A stretch of 64,000 nt of DNA from assembly GCF_001909055.1 (NCBI RefSeq), contig NZ_LVWI01000092.1, positions 62,001-126,000 of the forward strand, read 5' to 3'. The position numbers and the translations under genes are program-made. This document shows positions 18,848 to 26,752 of the stretch, in pieces; position 1 is the stretch's first letter, and each line of letters opens with the position of its first letter. The notes under the pieces were generated by a model, which was given only the letters and a program-made list of their open reading frames with translations, did not search any database and had not been told where the DNA came from. This DNA comes from Paenibacillus helianthi. Its GTDB lineage: Bacteria > Bacillota > Bacilli > Paenibacillales > Paenibacillaceae.

Positions 18848-19630
18848 TTACTCAACACGCACTATCCACAGCTTTTTACCTTGCTCCAGATATTGTCCAA
18901 GCCGTTCGCCGTCACTTTTTTTCAGCTTCAGTTCGGGTGCAGCTACCTTGCCTGTTGAGGTGAAGCGGTTGTTCGTGTTGCCATTCTCGGAATCCTGGAC
19001 ATCATTGTTGTCTTCAGTTCTTACATAATTAACAGTGACTCCGGTGAGAAACACCTTGCGCGGAGGGGCGGGGAGCTGTGATTCCAAGGCTCCTGTCCCT
19101 GCTGTTGAACCATTTGTGCCGGATTTCCCATCACCTGCGGTTGCGACTGAGGCTCTATATCCGCTATTCCGTGCCTGATCCGCCGAATCGCCTTCGACGA
19201 GATAAATATCCACCTTGTCTCTGCTGCGCAGTGAGCCGTTGATCGCATAGATCGCTTCCTTGGGAATCGGGAAAATCCCCTCATCCTGCTGCGGCTCCAA
19301 ATCACTGACATCCACAAGAGCTGCCGTCAGAATACTTCCGTTCGTCAAATTAACATTAGTGATCTTATGCTCCACCTGACTGATGTCCGTAATTACCCCT
19401 GAAGGAATATCCTTGGTCTGGACAGAATCCAGATAAAGATCACTTGGCTTAAGCTCATAATTTTTAGGCAAAAAGCTGTCCTGGGCCACTTTGATCTTAA
19501 CTACAGTCTGCGACAGCACGTATGGCTTGAAGTACAGATCGTAGCCGAGCAGACCGCCGAAGCCGATAAGTAAAATGAGAAAAGCAAACAAATAATTGCG
19601 TCTTAACAAATGTCTCCGCTGTGAAACCAA
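18848..19630 (-). CDS. cpaB: CpaB/RcpC-like SAF-domain protein, locus 1
   Basis: A 260-residue, single-pass membrane protein: N-terminal helix (about 12-32, YLFAFLILLIGFGGLLGYDL) and a SAF domain with LPKNYELKPSDLYLDSVQ, then DISQVEHKITNVNLTNGSIL, the CpaB signature layout. A Ser/Gly/Thr-rich linker (about 155-185) precedes the C-terminal part. The start is TTG at 19630 with AAGGGGG seven bases upstream. It is first in the locus 1 operon, downstream of a perfect palindrome at 19678-19696. CpaB usually acts at the cell envelope as an assembly factor. Confidence 0.75.
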   Translation of the reverse strand: MVSQRRHLLRRNYLFAFLILLIGFGGLLGYDLYFKPYVLSQTVVKIKVAQDSFLPKNYELKPSDLYLDSVQTKDIPSGVITDISQVEHKITNVNLTNGSILTAALVDVSDLEPQQDEGIFPIPKEAIYAINGSLRSRDKVDIYLVEGDSADQARNSGYRASVATAGDGKSGTNGSTAGTGALESQLPAPPRKVFLTGVTVNYVRTEDNNDVQDSENGNTNNRFTSTGKVAAPELKLKKSDGERLGQYLEQGKKLWIVRVE

Positions 19631-19677
19631 GCCTTTTACCCCCTTATAAATGAGTTAGTGAACACGACAAAATACAC

Positions 19678-19696
19678 TTTGGCATAGTGCGCCAAA
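19678..19696. promoter_or_regulatory. Operator-like palindrome upstream of Tad-like locus 1
   Basis: TTTGGC and GCCAAA flank a 7-base spacer in a perfect 19-bp interrupted palindrome, about 50 bp upstream of the TTG start of the cpaB-like gene. It fits the dimensions of a dimeric repressor or activator site. No regulator gene is next to it, so its meaning is unknown. Confidence 0.35.
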
Positions 19697-19810
19697 ATGT
19701 CCGGTAAAATGCTTTTTCACCTGTTGTGATTGAGAAAAGTATTAGATTATCAATGAGGAGTTACTGGGCTTGAGGATAACTGCGGGAGCAAGCTCCCGGC
19801 AGGAGAAGGA

Positions 19811-19867
19811 TTCCGGTGAACGGCAGACACTGTCAAAATACAGCATGACTGCTGCTGTTCACCGGAG
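19811..19867 (-). terminator. Inverted repeat after purU
   Basis: A 14-bp arm (CCGGTGAACGGCAG, 19813-19826) pairs with CTGCTGTTCACCGG (19852-19865) with one G-T pair across a 25-base loop, ten bases past the purU stop on the minus strand. No strong T-run follows, so it may be an RNA-stabilising stem or a weak terminator. Confidence 0.5.
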
Positions 19868-19876
19868 AAATTCCAA

Positions 19877-20773
19877 TTAATTAAAAACCACTGTCTTGTT
19901 ATGATGTACAAGAATTCTGTCTTCGATATGCCATTTGACCGCCCGGGCCAGAACGACCCGCTCAATGGTACGCCCGATGCGTTTTAGCTCGTTCACGTCA
20001 TCGCTGTGGCTGACCCGCTGCACGTCCTGCTCAATAATGGGACCACCGTCCAGCTCTTCTGTAACATAATGGGCGGTTGCACCGATAATTTTCACTCCGC
20101 GCTGATAGGCCTGGGCATAGGGCTTGCCGCCAACGAACGCCGGAAGGAACGAATGATGGATGTTAATGATCCGGTGACGGTAATGCTCTATGAACGCTGG
20201 TGAGATAATCTGCATGTAGCGCGCCAAAATAATCACATCAATGTCATCTCCGATGACCTCAAGCTGGCGCTGCTCCGCTTCCACTTTGGTATCTGGCGTG
20301 ACCGGAATATGATAGAACGGAATACCGAAGGATTCCACATAGGCCTGCATATCCGTGTGGTTGCTGACAACCAGCGCGATATCCGCATCGAGATCCCCGG
20401 CCTGCCACTGCCAGAGCAACTCCACCAGACAATGATCCTCTTTGGAGACAAAGATGGCCAACCGCTTCTTGTGGCTAACATTGAAAATTTGCCAGTTCAT
20501 CTGGAAACGTTCAGCAACCCCGCCGAAGATCGAACGCACCTCGTCAATCCGCTCATCCAGCTTGGGCAGGTCAAACTCCACTCTCATAAAAAACATTCCG
20601 CCATCCGGGTCCATGGTATATTGATCCGACTGAACAATATTCGCGCCGTGCTGGTACAGAAAATGCGATACTGCAGCCACAATCCCCGGCCCATCCGGAC
20701 AGGAGATAAGCATGCGTGCCCGGTCCGGGTATTGTCCGCTTGACGAATGATCTCTTTTCACATGCAACACCAT
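19877..20773 (-). CDS. purU: Formyltetrahydrofolate deformylase
   Basis: Hydrolyses 10-formyl-tetrahydrofolate to formate and tetrahydrofolate, balancing one-carbon pools. The 298-residue protein has an N-terminal ACT domain (SCPDGPGIVAAVSHFLYQHGANI, about residues 23-46) and a C-terminal formyltransferase-type hydrolase domain with the INIHHSFLPAF block, the GATAHYVTEELDGGPIIEQ block with catalytic Asp, and the expected Asn and His. ATG at 20773 preceded by a GGAAAGAG site. It lies 47 bp downstream of nfo on the same strand, so they are probably co-transcribed. Confidence 0.93.
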   Translation of the reverse strand: MVLHVKRDHSSSGQYPDRARMLISCPDGPGIVAAVSHFLYQHGANIVQSDQYTMDPDGGMFFMRVEFDLPKLDERIDEVRSIFGGVAERFQMNWQIFNVSHKKRLAIFVSKEDHCLVELLWQWQAGDLDADIALVVSNHTDMQAYVESFGIPFYHIPVTPDTKVEAEQRQLEVIGDDIDVIILARYMQIISPAFIEHYRHRIINIHHSFLPAFVGGKPYAQAYQRGVKIIGATAHYVTEELDGGPIIEQDVQRVSHSDDVNELKRIGRTIERVVLARAVKWHIEDRILVHHNKTVVFN

Positions 20774-20820
20774 AGTTCTCTTTCCATCCTCTCATCTACT
20801 TGCGCATTCTGTAGTTTGGC

Positions 20821-21948
20821 TTATGCGTTCACGAGTAATTGCTTGCCTGCCAGCCAGGCAATAAGCCGCTGATTGACAGCTTCCTCGCTTAGCTGCGGAA
20901 ACAGCTGTGCCTCGGCAACCGAATCGTACAAACGTTCCAGAGGCTCACGCGGGTCCGCCTTCTTGGCCTTCGCATCGTTCTTCAGCAGTTCCCATACATT
21001 CAGCACATACTGGCGGGGATCAAGCTCCTGTTTGGCAAAAAAGGCCTGCAGCTGCTCAACCTCACCGAGGAACTCCGCTCCGAACCGTTCAGCAACGTTG
21101 CCGCGAAGCAGCGCAATTTCCACCTCGTACATAGGACGCAGTGTCTTCGCTTCCTTCCCGATCCAAGGCGTCTCCAGAATGAACGGCAGACCCGCAAGAG
21201 CTTCGTGGTGAACTACCTTGTTGATGGTTTCAAAGCCAATGTACCCTGAGCCGATAGGGGTATGACGGTCTTTGCCCGCTCCGCGCGGATTTTTGCTGTC
21301 GTTGATATGGACTACGCCCAGCCGATTCAGGCCAATGATCCGGTCAAACTGCTGAAGCACACCATCGAGGTCGCCGACTATATCATATCCGGCATCGTGA
21401 ATGTGACAGGTATCGAGGCAGATGGACAGCCGCTCATTATGTGTGACCTTATCGATAATCGAGGCGATTTCTTCGAAGCTGCGGCCCACCTCTGTCCCTT
21501 TACCTGCCATCGTTTCCAGTGCAATATGCACTTCCGTCTCGTTCGTACCGTCAAGTACCTCATTCAGGCCATCAGCAATCCGCTGTACGCCGTATTCGGC
21601 ATCCTTGTCCGTATATGCTCCCGGATGGAGTACAATATGTTTCACCTCAAGCGCATGGGTACGGCGGATTTCCTCTTGCAGAAAATCAACAGCCAATTGA
21701 TATGTGCTTTCCTTGTAGGAACCCAAGTTGATGATGTAGGGGGCATGGACTACGATTTCTTCCACACCGTTCTCTTTCATTGCCAGCTTACCTTCAGCGG
21801 GATACATCGATTCAATTGGTTTGCGGCGCGTGTTCTGCGGCGCACCTGTATATATCATAAATGAGGTTGATCCGTACTCGTTTGCTTCATTGGCCGCACT
21901 CAGGAGACCCTTGTCCGCACAGGACACATGTGAACCTATTTTCAGCAT
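20821..21948 (-). CDS. nfo: Deoxyribonuclease IV (AP endonuclease) with C-terminal extension
   Basis: Cleaves abasic sites in DNA during base-excision repair; a trinuclear zinc TIM barrel. Metal ligands lie in VVHAPYIINL, HIVLHPGAY, LETMAGKGTEVG, CLDTCHIHDAGYD, VHINDSKN and DRHTPIGSGYIG. The catalytic barrel ends near residue 295, the usual family length. About 75 further residues follow (FFAKQELDPRQYVLN ... VNQRLIAWLAGKQLLVNA), predicted helical and not part of Nfo as I know it. ATG at 21948 with GAGGG upstream. The frame is continuous, so the tail is a genuine fusion or extension. Confidence 0.93.
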   Translation of the reverse strand: MLKIGSHVSCADKGLLSAANEANEYGSTSFMIYTGAPQNTRRKPIESMYPAEGKLAMKENGVEEIVVHAPYIINLGSYKESTYQLAVDFLQEEIRRTHALEVKHIVLHPGAYTDKDAEYGVQRIADGLNEVLDGTNETEVHIALETMAGKGTEVGRSFEEIASIIDKVTHNERLSICLDTCHIHDAGYDIVGDLDGVLQQFDRIIGLNRLGVVHINDSKNPRGAGKDRHTPIGSGYIGFETINKVVHHEALAGLPFILETPWIGKEAKTLRPMYEVEIALLRGNVAERFGAEFLGEVEQLQAFFAKQELDPRQYVLNVWELLKNDAKAKKADPREPLERLYDSVAEAQLFPQLSEEAVNQRLIAWLAGKQLLVNA

Positions 21949-22119
21949 GCTTTTTTCCCTCTTTCCTTCACGAATTAACCCTTATTCTACCGTGATCGGG
22001 AAAATAAATCTAGGCAAGCTCCATGTACCTGCTTCCGCTTCGCAAAACTATAGAAATACGCTATACTTTAGATGAGAATGAAGTTTGTGACAATCATCAT
22101 TGTCAAAGGCGGTGTAATC

Positions 22120-22584
22120 ATGTCATTTAAATCAAGCTTAAGCTTGTTATCCGCAGCACCGAGCAATTGGTTTATGAACTCCATCGCATTTTGGACTTTT
22201 TTGCTGCTGGGCTGCATGTGCATCGGCGGCTATTTTATGTTTCGCAAATTTCTCAAAGTGCTGCCCAAAGCCGATGGCAAATCCAAGCTGGACTGGCAAA
22301 ATTATTGGGTCGAACGCAGCCGTCCTCTGTGGAGCGACGAGATGAAAGCTTTTCTGGATCAGCTCGTCCAGCCTGTGCCGGGTCCCTTCCGCGATATCGC
22401 CAAGCACTCCATAGCTGCCGAGATTGGCAGGATCGCCGTGGAGAGTCATGCGCCGGAGGTCACCCGCGAGCACTGCATCAGAGGCTATATCGTGGCTACA
22501 CCACGGCGCGACAACCGCTTTCTCATCAGCTTCCTTGAAAAGAACGGCATTGACTACTCTCCTTACCAGCATCTGATTAAGTAA
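22120..22584 (+). CDS. DUF2621 membrane protein (YneK-like)
   Basis: A 154-residue protein from the chosen start, with one N-terminal membrane helix (about residues 20-40, FWTFLLLGCMCIGGYFMF) and a conserved cytoplasmic part: DWQNYWVERSRPLW, then VPGPFRDIAKHSIAAEIGRIA and GYIVATPRRDNRFL. This matches DUF2621 proteins of Bacillus and Paenibacillus; the function is unknown. The frame opens 16 codons earlier at 22072, but AAAGGCGGTG before the ATG at 22120 favours the shorter form, and a TATACT hexamer just before 22072 may be the -10 element. It lies 16 bp before the epimerase gene. Confidence 0.75.
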   Translation: MSFKSSLSLLSAAPSNWFMNSIAFWTFLLLGCMCIGGYFMFRKFLKVLPKADGKSKLDWQNYWVERSRPLWSDEMKAFLDQLVQPVPGPFRDIAKHSIAAEIGRIAVESHAPEVTREHCIRGYIVATPRRDNRFLISFLEKNGIDYSPYQHLIK

Positions 22585-22600
22585 CCGAAGGAGCGATTGT

Positions 22601-23506
22601 ATGAAATACGTAATCTGCGGCGGCAGCGGATTTATCGGACGCGAGCTTACCGAATATTGGCTCCAGGGCGGGCATCAGATCATTGTTGTCGGCCGCAAGC
22701 AGCCTGAATCCCAGACCGCTGCCCATCCAGGCCTTAGCTTCCTTACCTGGGACAGCCTAGCGTCAAATCCGGAGCTAGCCGAAGGGGCAGATGCGCTGGT
22801 TAATCTTGCCGGTTCTTCACTCAGCCAGCGCTGGACCCCAAGCGGCAAAAAGGCCATTATGCAGTCCCGTCTTGAAACCGTCTCGGCAGTGGCCAAGCTT
22901 CTGAATGCACTGAAGAACAGACCTTCCGTAGTGATCCAGTCCTCTGCCGTAGCTATTTACGGAACTTCACTGCAGGGTACCTATGACGAAGCCTCTCCGG
23001 CTCATGTCATGGACTTTCCGTCCGAGGTTGTTAAGGCTTGGGAAGCGGCTGTGGACGAAGCTTATAAGAACGCAAGAGTGGTCAAGCTGCGCACAGGAGT
23101 AGTGCTCGGCAACGAAAGCGGCGCTTTCCCCAAAATGAAGCTGCCCTACATGCTAGGCTTCGGCGGTAAAATCGGCAGCGGAAAGCAGTGGCTGTCCTGG
23201 ATTGATCTCACTGATATCGTCCGGCTGATCGATTTTTGCGTCCAAACTCCCGGAATTGAAGGTCCTGTCAATGCTACTGCCCCGAACCCTGTTACCAATG
23301 AGACATTTGGCAGAATGATCGGTAAGGTATATCATCGGCCACACTGGTTCCCCATCCCGTCGTTTCTGCTGAAGGCTGCCGTCGGTGAACTGTCGGAAAT
23401 CTTACTGGAAGGCCAGCGGGTACTCCCTGCCAAAGCCTTGCAGCACGGGTTTTCCTTTACTTATCCTACCTTACAGCCATCATTGGAACATCTGAAATCG
23501 GAATAA
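22601..23506 (+). CDS. TIGR01777-family NAD-dependent epimerase (SDR39U1/YfhF-like)
   Basis: A 301-residue atypical short-chain dehydrogenase. The N-terminal nucleotide motif GGSGFIGREL (residues 7-16), the SSAVAIYGTS block, LRTGVVLGNESGAFPKM, WLSWIDLTDIVRLIDF and the C-terminal LLEGQRVLPAKALQHGFSF define the TIGR01777 family. Substrate unknown. It follows the DUF2621 gene by 16 bp after a GAAGGAGCG site and converges on the FHA gene. Confidence 0.9.
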   Translation: MKYVICGGSGFIGRELTEYWLQGGHQIIVVGRKQPESQTAAHPGLSFLTWDSLASNPELAEGADALVNLAGSSLSQRWTPSGKKAIMQSRLETVSAVAKLLNALKNRPSVVIQSSAVAIYGTSLQGTYDEASPAHVMDFPSEVVKAWEAAVDEAYKNARVVKLRTGVVLGNESGAFPKMKLPYMLGFGGKIGSGKQWLSWIDLTDIVRLIDFCVQTPGIEGPVNATAPNPVTNETFGRMIGKVYHRPHWFPIPSFLLKAAVGELSEILLEGQRVLPAKALQHGFSFTYPTLQPSLEHLKSE

Positions 23507-23515
23507 CAGTCAGCC

Positions 23516-23530
23516 CCGCCTCTCAGGCGG
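23516..23530. terminator. Short hairpin between convergent genes
   Basis: CCGCCT and AGGCGG flank a three-base loop in the 16-bp gap and at the stop codon of the converging FHA gene. It could end transcripts from both sides, but no T-run follows on either strand. Confidence 0.3.
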
Positions 23531-25190
23531 AACGGAAAGTATAGCATCCTTTTACTATAGTGAACATCGCTCCCTCAGTCAGCGGATACTCCTTGTATGG
23601 AATCATTGCCTCTCCCTGAAACAGAGTTCCATTCCTGGAGTCCAGATCCTTCAGGATATATCCTCCCGCACTCTTGGAAATCTCTGCATGGACTCTTGAG
23701 ACCCCCTCAGACTTCTCCACATACTGAGCAACATCAGGGGATCGGCCGATAAGAAAACTGGGACGGTTCAGTTCGATCTTTTCCGGAATCCCACCTGCGT
23801 TTTCCTGAATTCTTTCAAGATAGGGTATCGCACGCCCCCCTTCCTGCTCCTGTTCCTTCCTGGAGTGGGAATCATGCTGTAGCAGTGCTGTAGCTTCTAC
23901 AAATAATGGAGGTGTTGGAACCGGTGCTTTGGCTAGACTGCGTTCCGGCCATTCGGTTTTCGTCACCGTAGTGTGAATGTCATTGTGAATAGGGTGCTCC
24001 AAGTTTCGTACCGGAACGGGTGCCCTTGAAGTATCTACTTTATTAGAAGAAACTGCAGTGTTTCGGACAAAGTCCCAGTCCAGCTCTTTAGGAGTCCTCC
24101 GGCCCTTAGCCCCAATCTCGTCTCCTGCCTCTTCATCTGCTTGGGTACCACCCAAGATCAGCCTTCCACTCCATACCAGCCAGCAGAATACACCTAACAT
24201 GAGCGTCGCAAGTATACATACAACCATCCAAAGCGGTTTGGGATGGTTCAAATATAGAAACTTCCACAACACCGCATCGGCCACAACACCACCCAGCATT
24301 GCATAGGTTCTGTAAGCAGAGGTATCGGGAGCCGCTTTGCTCCCAAGATCCCGATCATCCGCCAGCAGCTGCTGCTGTTCCTCCTTCAGCTTAAGCCTCG
24401 GATAGCCGCTCATCCATGGAGTTGGCTTGGGAGGCTCTGCAGCCACACTCGCGAAACTCTGATCCGTGCTGCGCTGCTCTTCACCGGGTAGAGTAACGCC
24501 AGGCAATGAACCACTCCGTTTCTGAATACTTCTCTCTACAGCGGGTACATGTACATCAGGCATAAGGGTACTTGGTGCAGGCCGGACAGTATCCGAATGC
24601 CATTTTGTCCCTCCACCCTCTGTCAACAGCTCTGCCAGAAGTTCCTTTAGCCCTCCCGGAGTGAACCCCTCCTCCCCGCAGTATTGCAACAGCCTCTGAA
24701 CCCCGTCACCGGACAGTTCTCTCACGGACGCCATAAGCGCCATAATCAATGCCGTTAGCGCTCTTCCGGCACTCACTGAATTCTCAGCAGACTGCATAGG
24801 GAGATAAGTGAGGTATACTTTGCCGCCATGCAGTGGCCCATCAATAAAAATATAATCCTCATGCAGCAAATACTGTTCAGCCTGCAGCATGTACAGGCGC
24901 CCCTCTTCCATCCCCGACGCAATCTGCAGCAGCAGTCCGAAGAAATCGGACAAGCCAAGCTTCTCCCCTTTCAGGAGATGACTGAGCATTTTCCGGCGGG
25001 ACAGCGCATATTCCAGGGTTACCTGCAAATCTATTTCCCGGAGCTGCAGCCTCAGATGATGAGGAATTCCTGAATTCATCAGCATCCGGGCCTGAATCAT
25101 ATTAAGCTCTGCCGGTCTTAGCCCCCCAGGCTTGCTGAGCAGCATCGAAATACCGTCCTGCTGTACAAAATCACGGCTTAATCCGAACAA
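23523..25190 (-). CDS. DUF6382 + FHA domain membrane protein, Tad locus 2
   Basis: A 555-residue protein: N-terminal DUF6382-type region (1-200, starting FGLSRDFVQQDG), a proline-rich stretch, two hydrophobic segments near 295-335 (YLNHPKPLWMVVCILATLML), and a C-terminal FHA domain (about 470-550) with the phosphothreonine-binding layout LIGRSPD, SRVHAEI and DSRNGTLFQ. FHA proteins commonly sit at the end of Tad operons and are thought to read Ser/Thr phosphorylation. The start is TTG at 25190, with a GAGG ribosome site nine bases before. It is the last gene of locus 2, 17 bp after the prepilin peptidase. Confidence 0.82.
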   Translation of the reverse strand: MFGLSRDFVQQDGISMLLSKPGGLRPAELNMIQARMLMNSGIPHHLRLQLREIDLQVTLEYALSRRKMLSHLLKGEKLGLSDFFGLLLQIASGMEEGRLYMLQAEQYLLHEDYIFIDGPLHGGKVYLTYLPMQSAENSVSAGRALTALIMALMASVRELSGDGVQRLLQYCGEEGFTPGGLKELLAELLTEGGGTKWHSDTVRPAPSTLMPDVHVPAVERSIQKRSGSLPGVTLPGEEQRSTDQSFASVAAEPPKPTPWMSGYPRLKLKEEQQQLLADDRDLGSKAAPDTSAYRTYAMLGGVVADAVLWKFLYLNHPKPLWMVVCILATLMLGVFCWLVWSGRLILGGTQADEEAGDEIGAKGRRTPKELDWDFVRNTAVSSNKVDTSRAPVPVRNLEHPIHNDIHTTVTKTEWPERSLAKAPVPTPPLFVEATALLQHDSHSRKEQEQEGGRAIPYLERIQENAGGIPEKIELNRPSFLIGRSPDVAQYVEKSEGVSRVHAEISKSAGGYILKDLDSRNGTLFQGEAMIPYKEYPLTEGAMFTIVKGCYTFRSA

Positions 25191-25207
25191 TACTCCTCAC
25201 CTCTTCA

Positions 25208-25723
25208 TTATAAGTACAAATAAGCACAGATGAACCCCGGCATAACTGCCAGCATAAAAGGGAATTTCAACGCTTCCTTGCTGCCGGTCTTCAATATCCG
25301 GGGATCCCGGAGCATTAGAAACCCGGCACTTCTGCTGATAATCCCTCTTACCCGGCTTCCCGTTTCATGTTTTGCGAGAACGATAATCCAACCAATTACT
25401 GCACCGAACAATACAGAATAGACAGTGACCTGCAGTGTGAACAATATCCCAGTCCAGGCACCGATTCCCGCAAAAAGCTTCACATCCCCAGCTCCAACCG
25501 CCCCCAGAACATGCAAGATCAGCAGCAGTAAAAACCCTGCACCTGCACCGCATATAGCCGTTAGGATTCCGTGACGTCCATTCATCACACCTTGCGCAAT
25601 CAGTCCTACAATCAATAGCGGAAGCGTAATCCAGTTCGGTATTCTCATGAAACGGATATCCATAAGGAGTGCCGCTGCGAGAAATAGCAGGCAGCTCCAG
25701 AATGCCCATACCGTCATTATCAT
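25208..25723 (-). CDS. Type IV prepilin peptidase (TadV/CpaA-like, A24 family), Tad locus 2
   Basis: A 171-residue polytopic membrane aspartyl protease that removes prepilin leaders. The two catalytic aspartates are in MDIRFMRIPNWIT (first) and GAGDVKLFAGIGAW (GxGD motif). About five hydrophobic segments are present. It has no N-methyltransferase domain, as expected for the TadV class. The frame opens further upstream, but the ATG at 25723 overlaps the preceding stop by four bases (ATGA) and starts directly at the first membrane helix, so it is preferred. Confidence 0.88.
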   Translation of the reverse strand: MIMTVWAFWSCLLFLAAALLMDIRFMRIPNWITLPLLIVGLIAQGVMNGRHGILTAICGAGAGFLLLLILHVLGAVGAGDVKLFAGIGAWTGILFTLQVTVYSVLFGAVIGWIIVLAKHETGSRVRGIISRSAGFLMLRDPRILKTGSKEALKFPFMLAVMPGFICAYLYL

Positions 25724-26736
25724 TTCACTTCTTTCACTTGATTTCTTTTCACCACTGTAAAGGTCGCCTCCAGAGAGGTTCCATCCTCCAGCTGAATAAC
25801 AAATGGCCATGTACCCGGAGTAGTGTTAACCCCGATTTTCCATTCCCACTCAAGATATCCGTTCGCATCCGCCTGCTTCCACCCTAAATATTTAGCCGTA
25901 CTCTGACCGCTCTTGTAGAAGATAGATAGACTGGCAGAAGCATTAGGCGGTATCTTAACCCGGATCCTGCCCTGATCATTCGCTACTCCTGGATTTGGTT
26001 TCTCCAGAATCACAATAGTGCTATGGTCGTCTTCACCTGCTGAGCTGTCTTCATCGCCTTCGGCATCTGTATTCCCTATCCACAAGCGCTCCACCGCACT
26101 GGCCTCAAGCACGATGCGCTGATTCAGAAAAGGTACCTTCATCGGCAGCGCATAACTCACCACAAGTCCAAAGTATGGCCGCGACCCCGTCTTCAGGTCC
26201 GGGACAATCACATTCGAAACATGTATGCGGTCATAATCCAGCCAGTCTGTGGATAGATAAGGCTTCATTACAGGCTTGAGCGCTAGATCCAGTACGCCTT
26301 CGGATGCCTCTGCCTGTAGTTCCTGCAAAGGTTCTTCCCCCCGCTTTACGGCCGCGCTGACCCAATCCGCTATTGGTTCCGGCAGATCTGCCACATAGCT
26401 GTCACTCCACTCTTCAAGCGAGAGCCGCGGAACGCTCCATTTATCCGTGGATGCAGCACCGTCCGAAGCCGCTCCCGCTCCGCCAGGACCACCGGCAGCA
26501 TCTCCTTTCTTGTCCTCCCATTTCTGTGCTGCCAACGCAGCAGGGTACATATGAGTCGAGATCACTTTTACCGTATCCGAAGCCGTGCTCTGCAGCGCAG
26601 TTGAATATAAGGTCATTTGCACGATGAAGATCAGGAACAGGACAAAGAGCAGAAACATAGGAAGGACCATTGCGGCTTCTACTACCATACTGCCTTCAGA
26701 TCCCAGATTTTTTTGCTTCCGATTCCCATACCCCAC
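25720..26736 (-). CDS. TadE-like pseudopilin with large extracellular domain, Tad locus 2
   Basis: A 338-residue protein beginning VGYGNRKQKNLG from a GTG start at 26736, which has GGAGG nine bases upstream. The prepilin motif EGSMVVEAAMVLPMF has Gly at the cleavage position and Glu at +5 before a hydrophobic helix, so it is a substrate of the neighbouring peptidase. The remainder is extracellular with a C-terminal Ig-like domain (PGVANDQGRIRVKIPPNAS ... GTWPFVIQLEDG). The Gly/Ala stretch near residue 80-90 is a flexible linker. It overlaps the prepilin peptidase gene by four bases. Confidence 0.75.
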   Translation of the reverse strand: MGYGNRKQKNLGSEGSMVVEAAMVLPMFLLFVLFLIFIVQMTLYSTALQSTASDTVKVISTHMYPAALAAQKWEDKKGDAAGGPGGAGAASDGAASTDKWSVPRLSLEEWSDSYVADLPEPIADWVSAAVKRGEEPLQELQAEASEGVLDLALKPVMKPYLSTDWLDYDRIHVSNVIVPDLKTGSRPYFGLVVSYALPMKVPFLNQRIVLEASAVERLWIGNTDAEGDEDSSAGEDDHSTIVILEKPNPGVANDQGRIRVKIPPNASASLSIFYKSGQSTAKYLGWKQADANGYLEWEWKIGVNTTPGTWPFVIQLEDGTSLEATFTVVKRNQVKEVK

Positions 26737-26752
26737 CTGGTTCCACCTCCCG

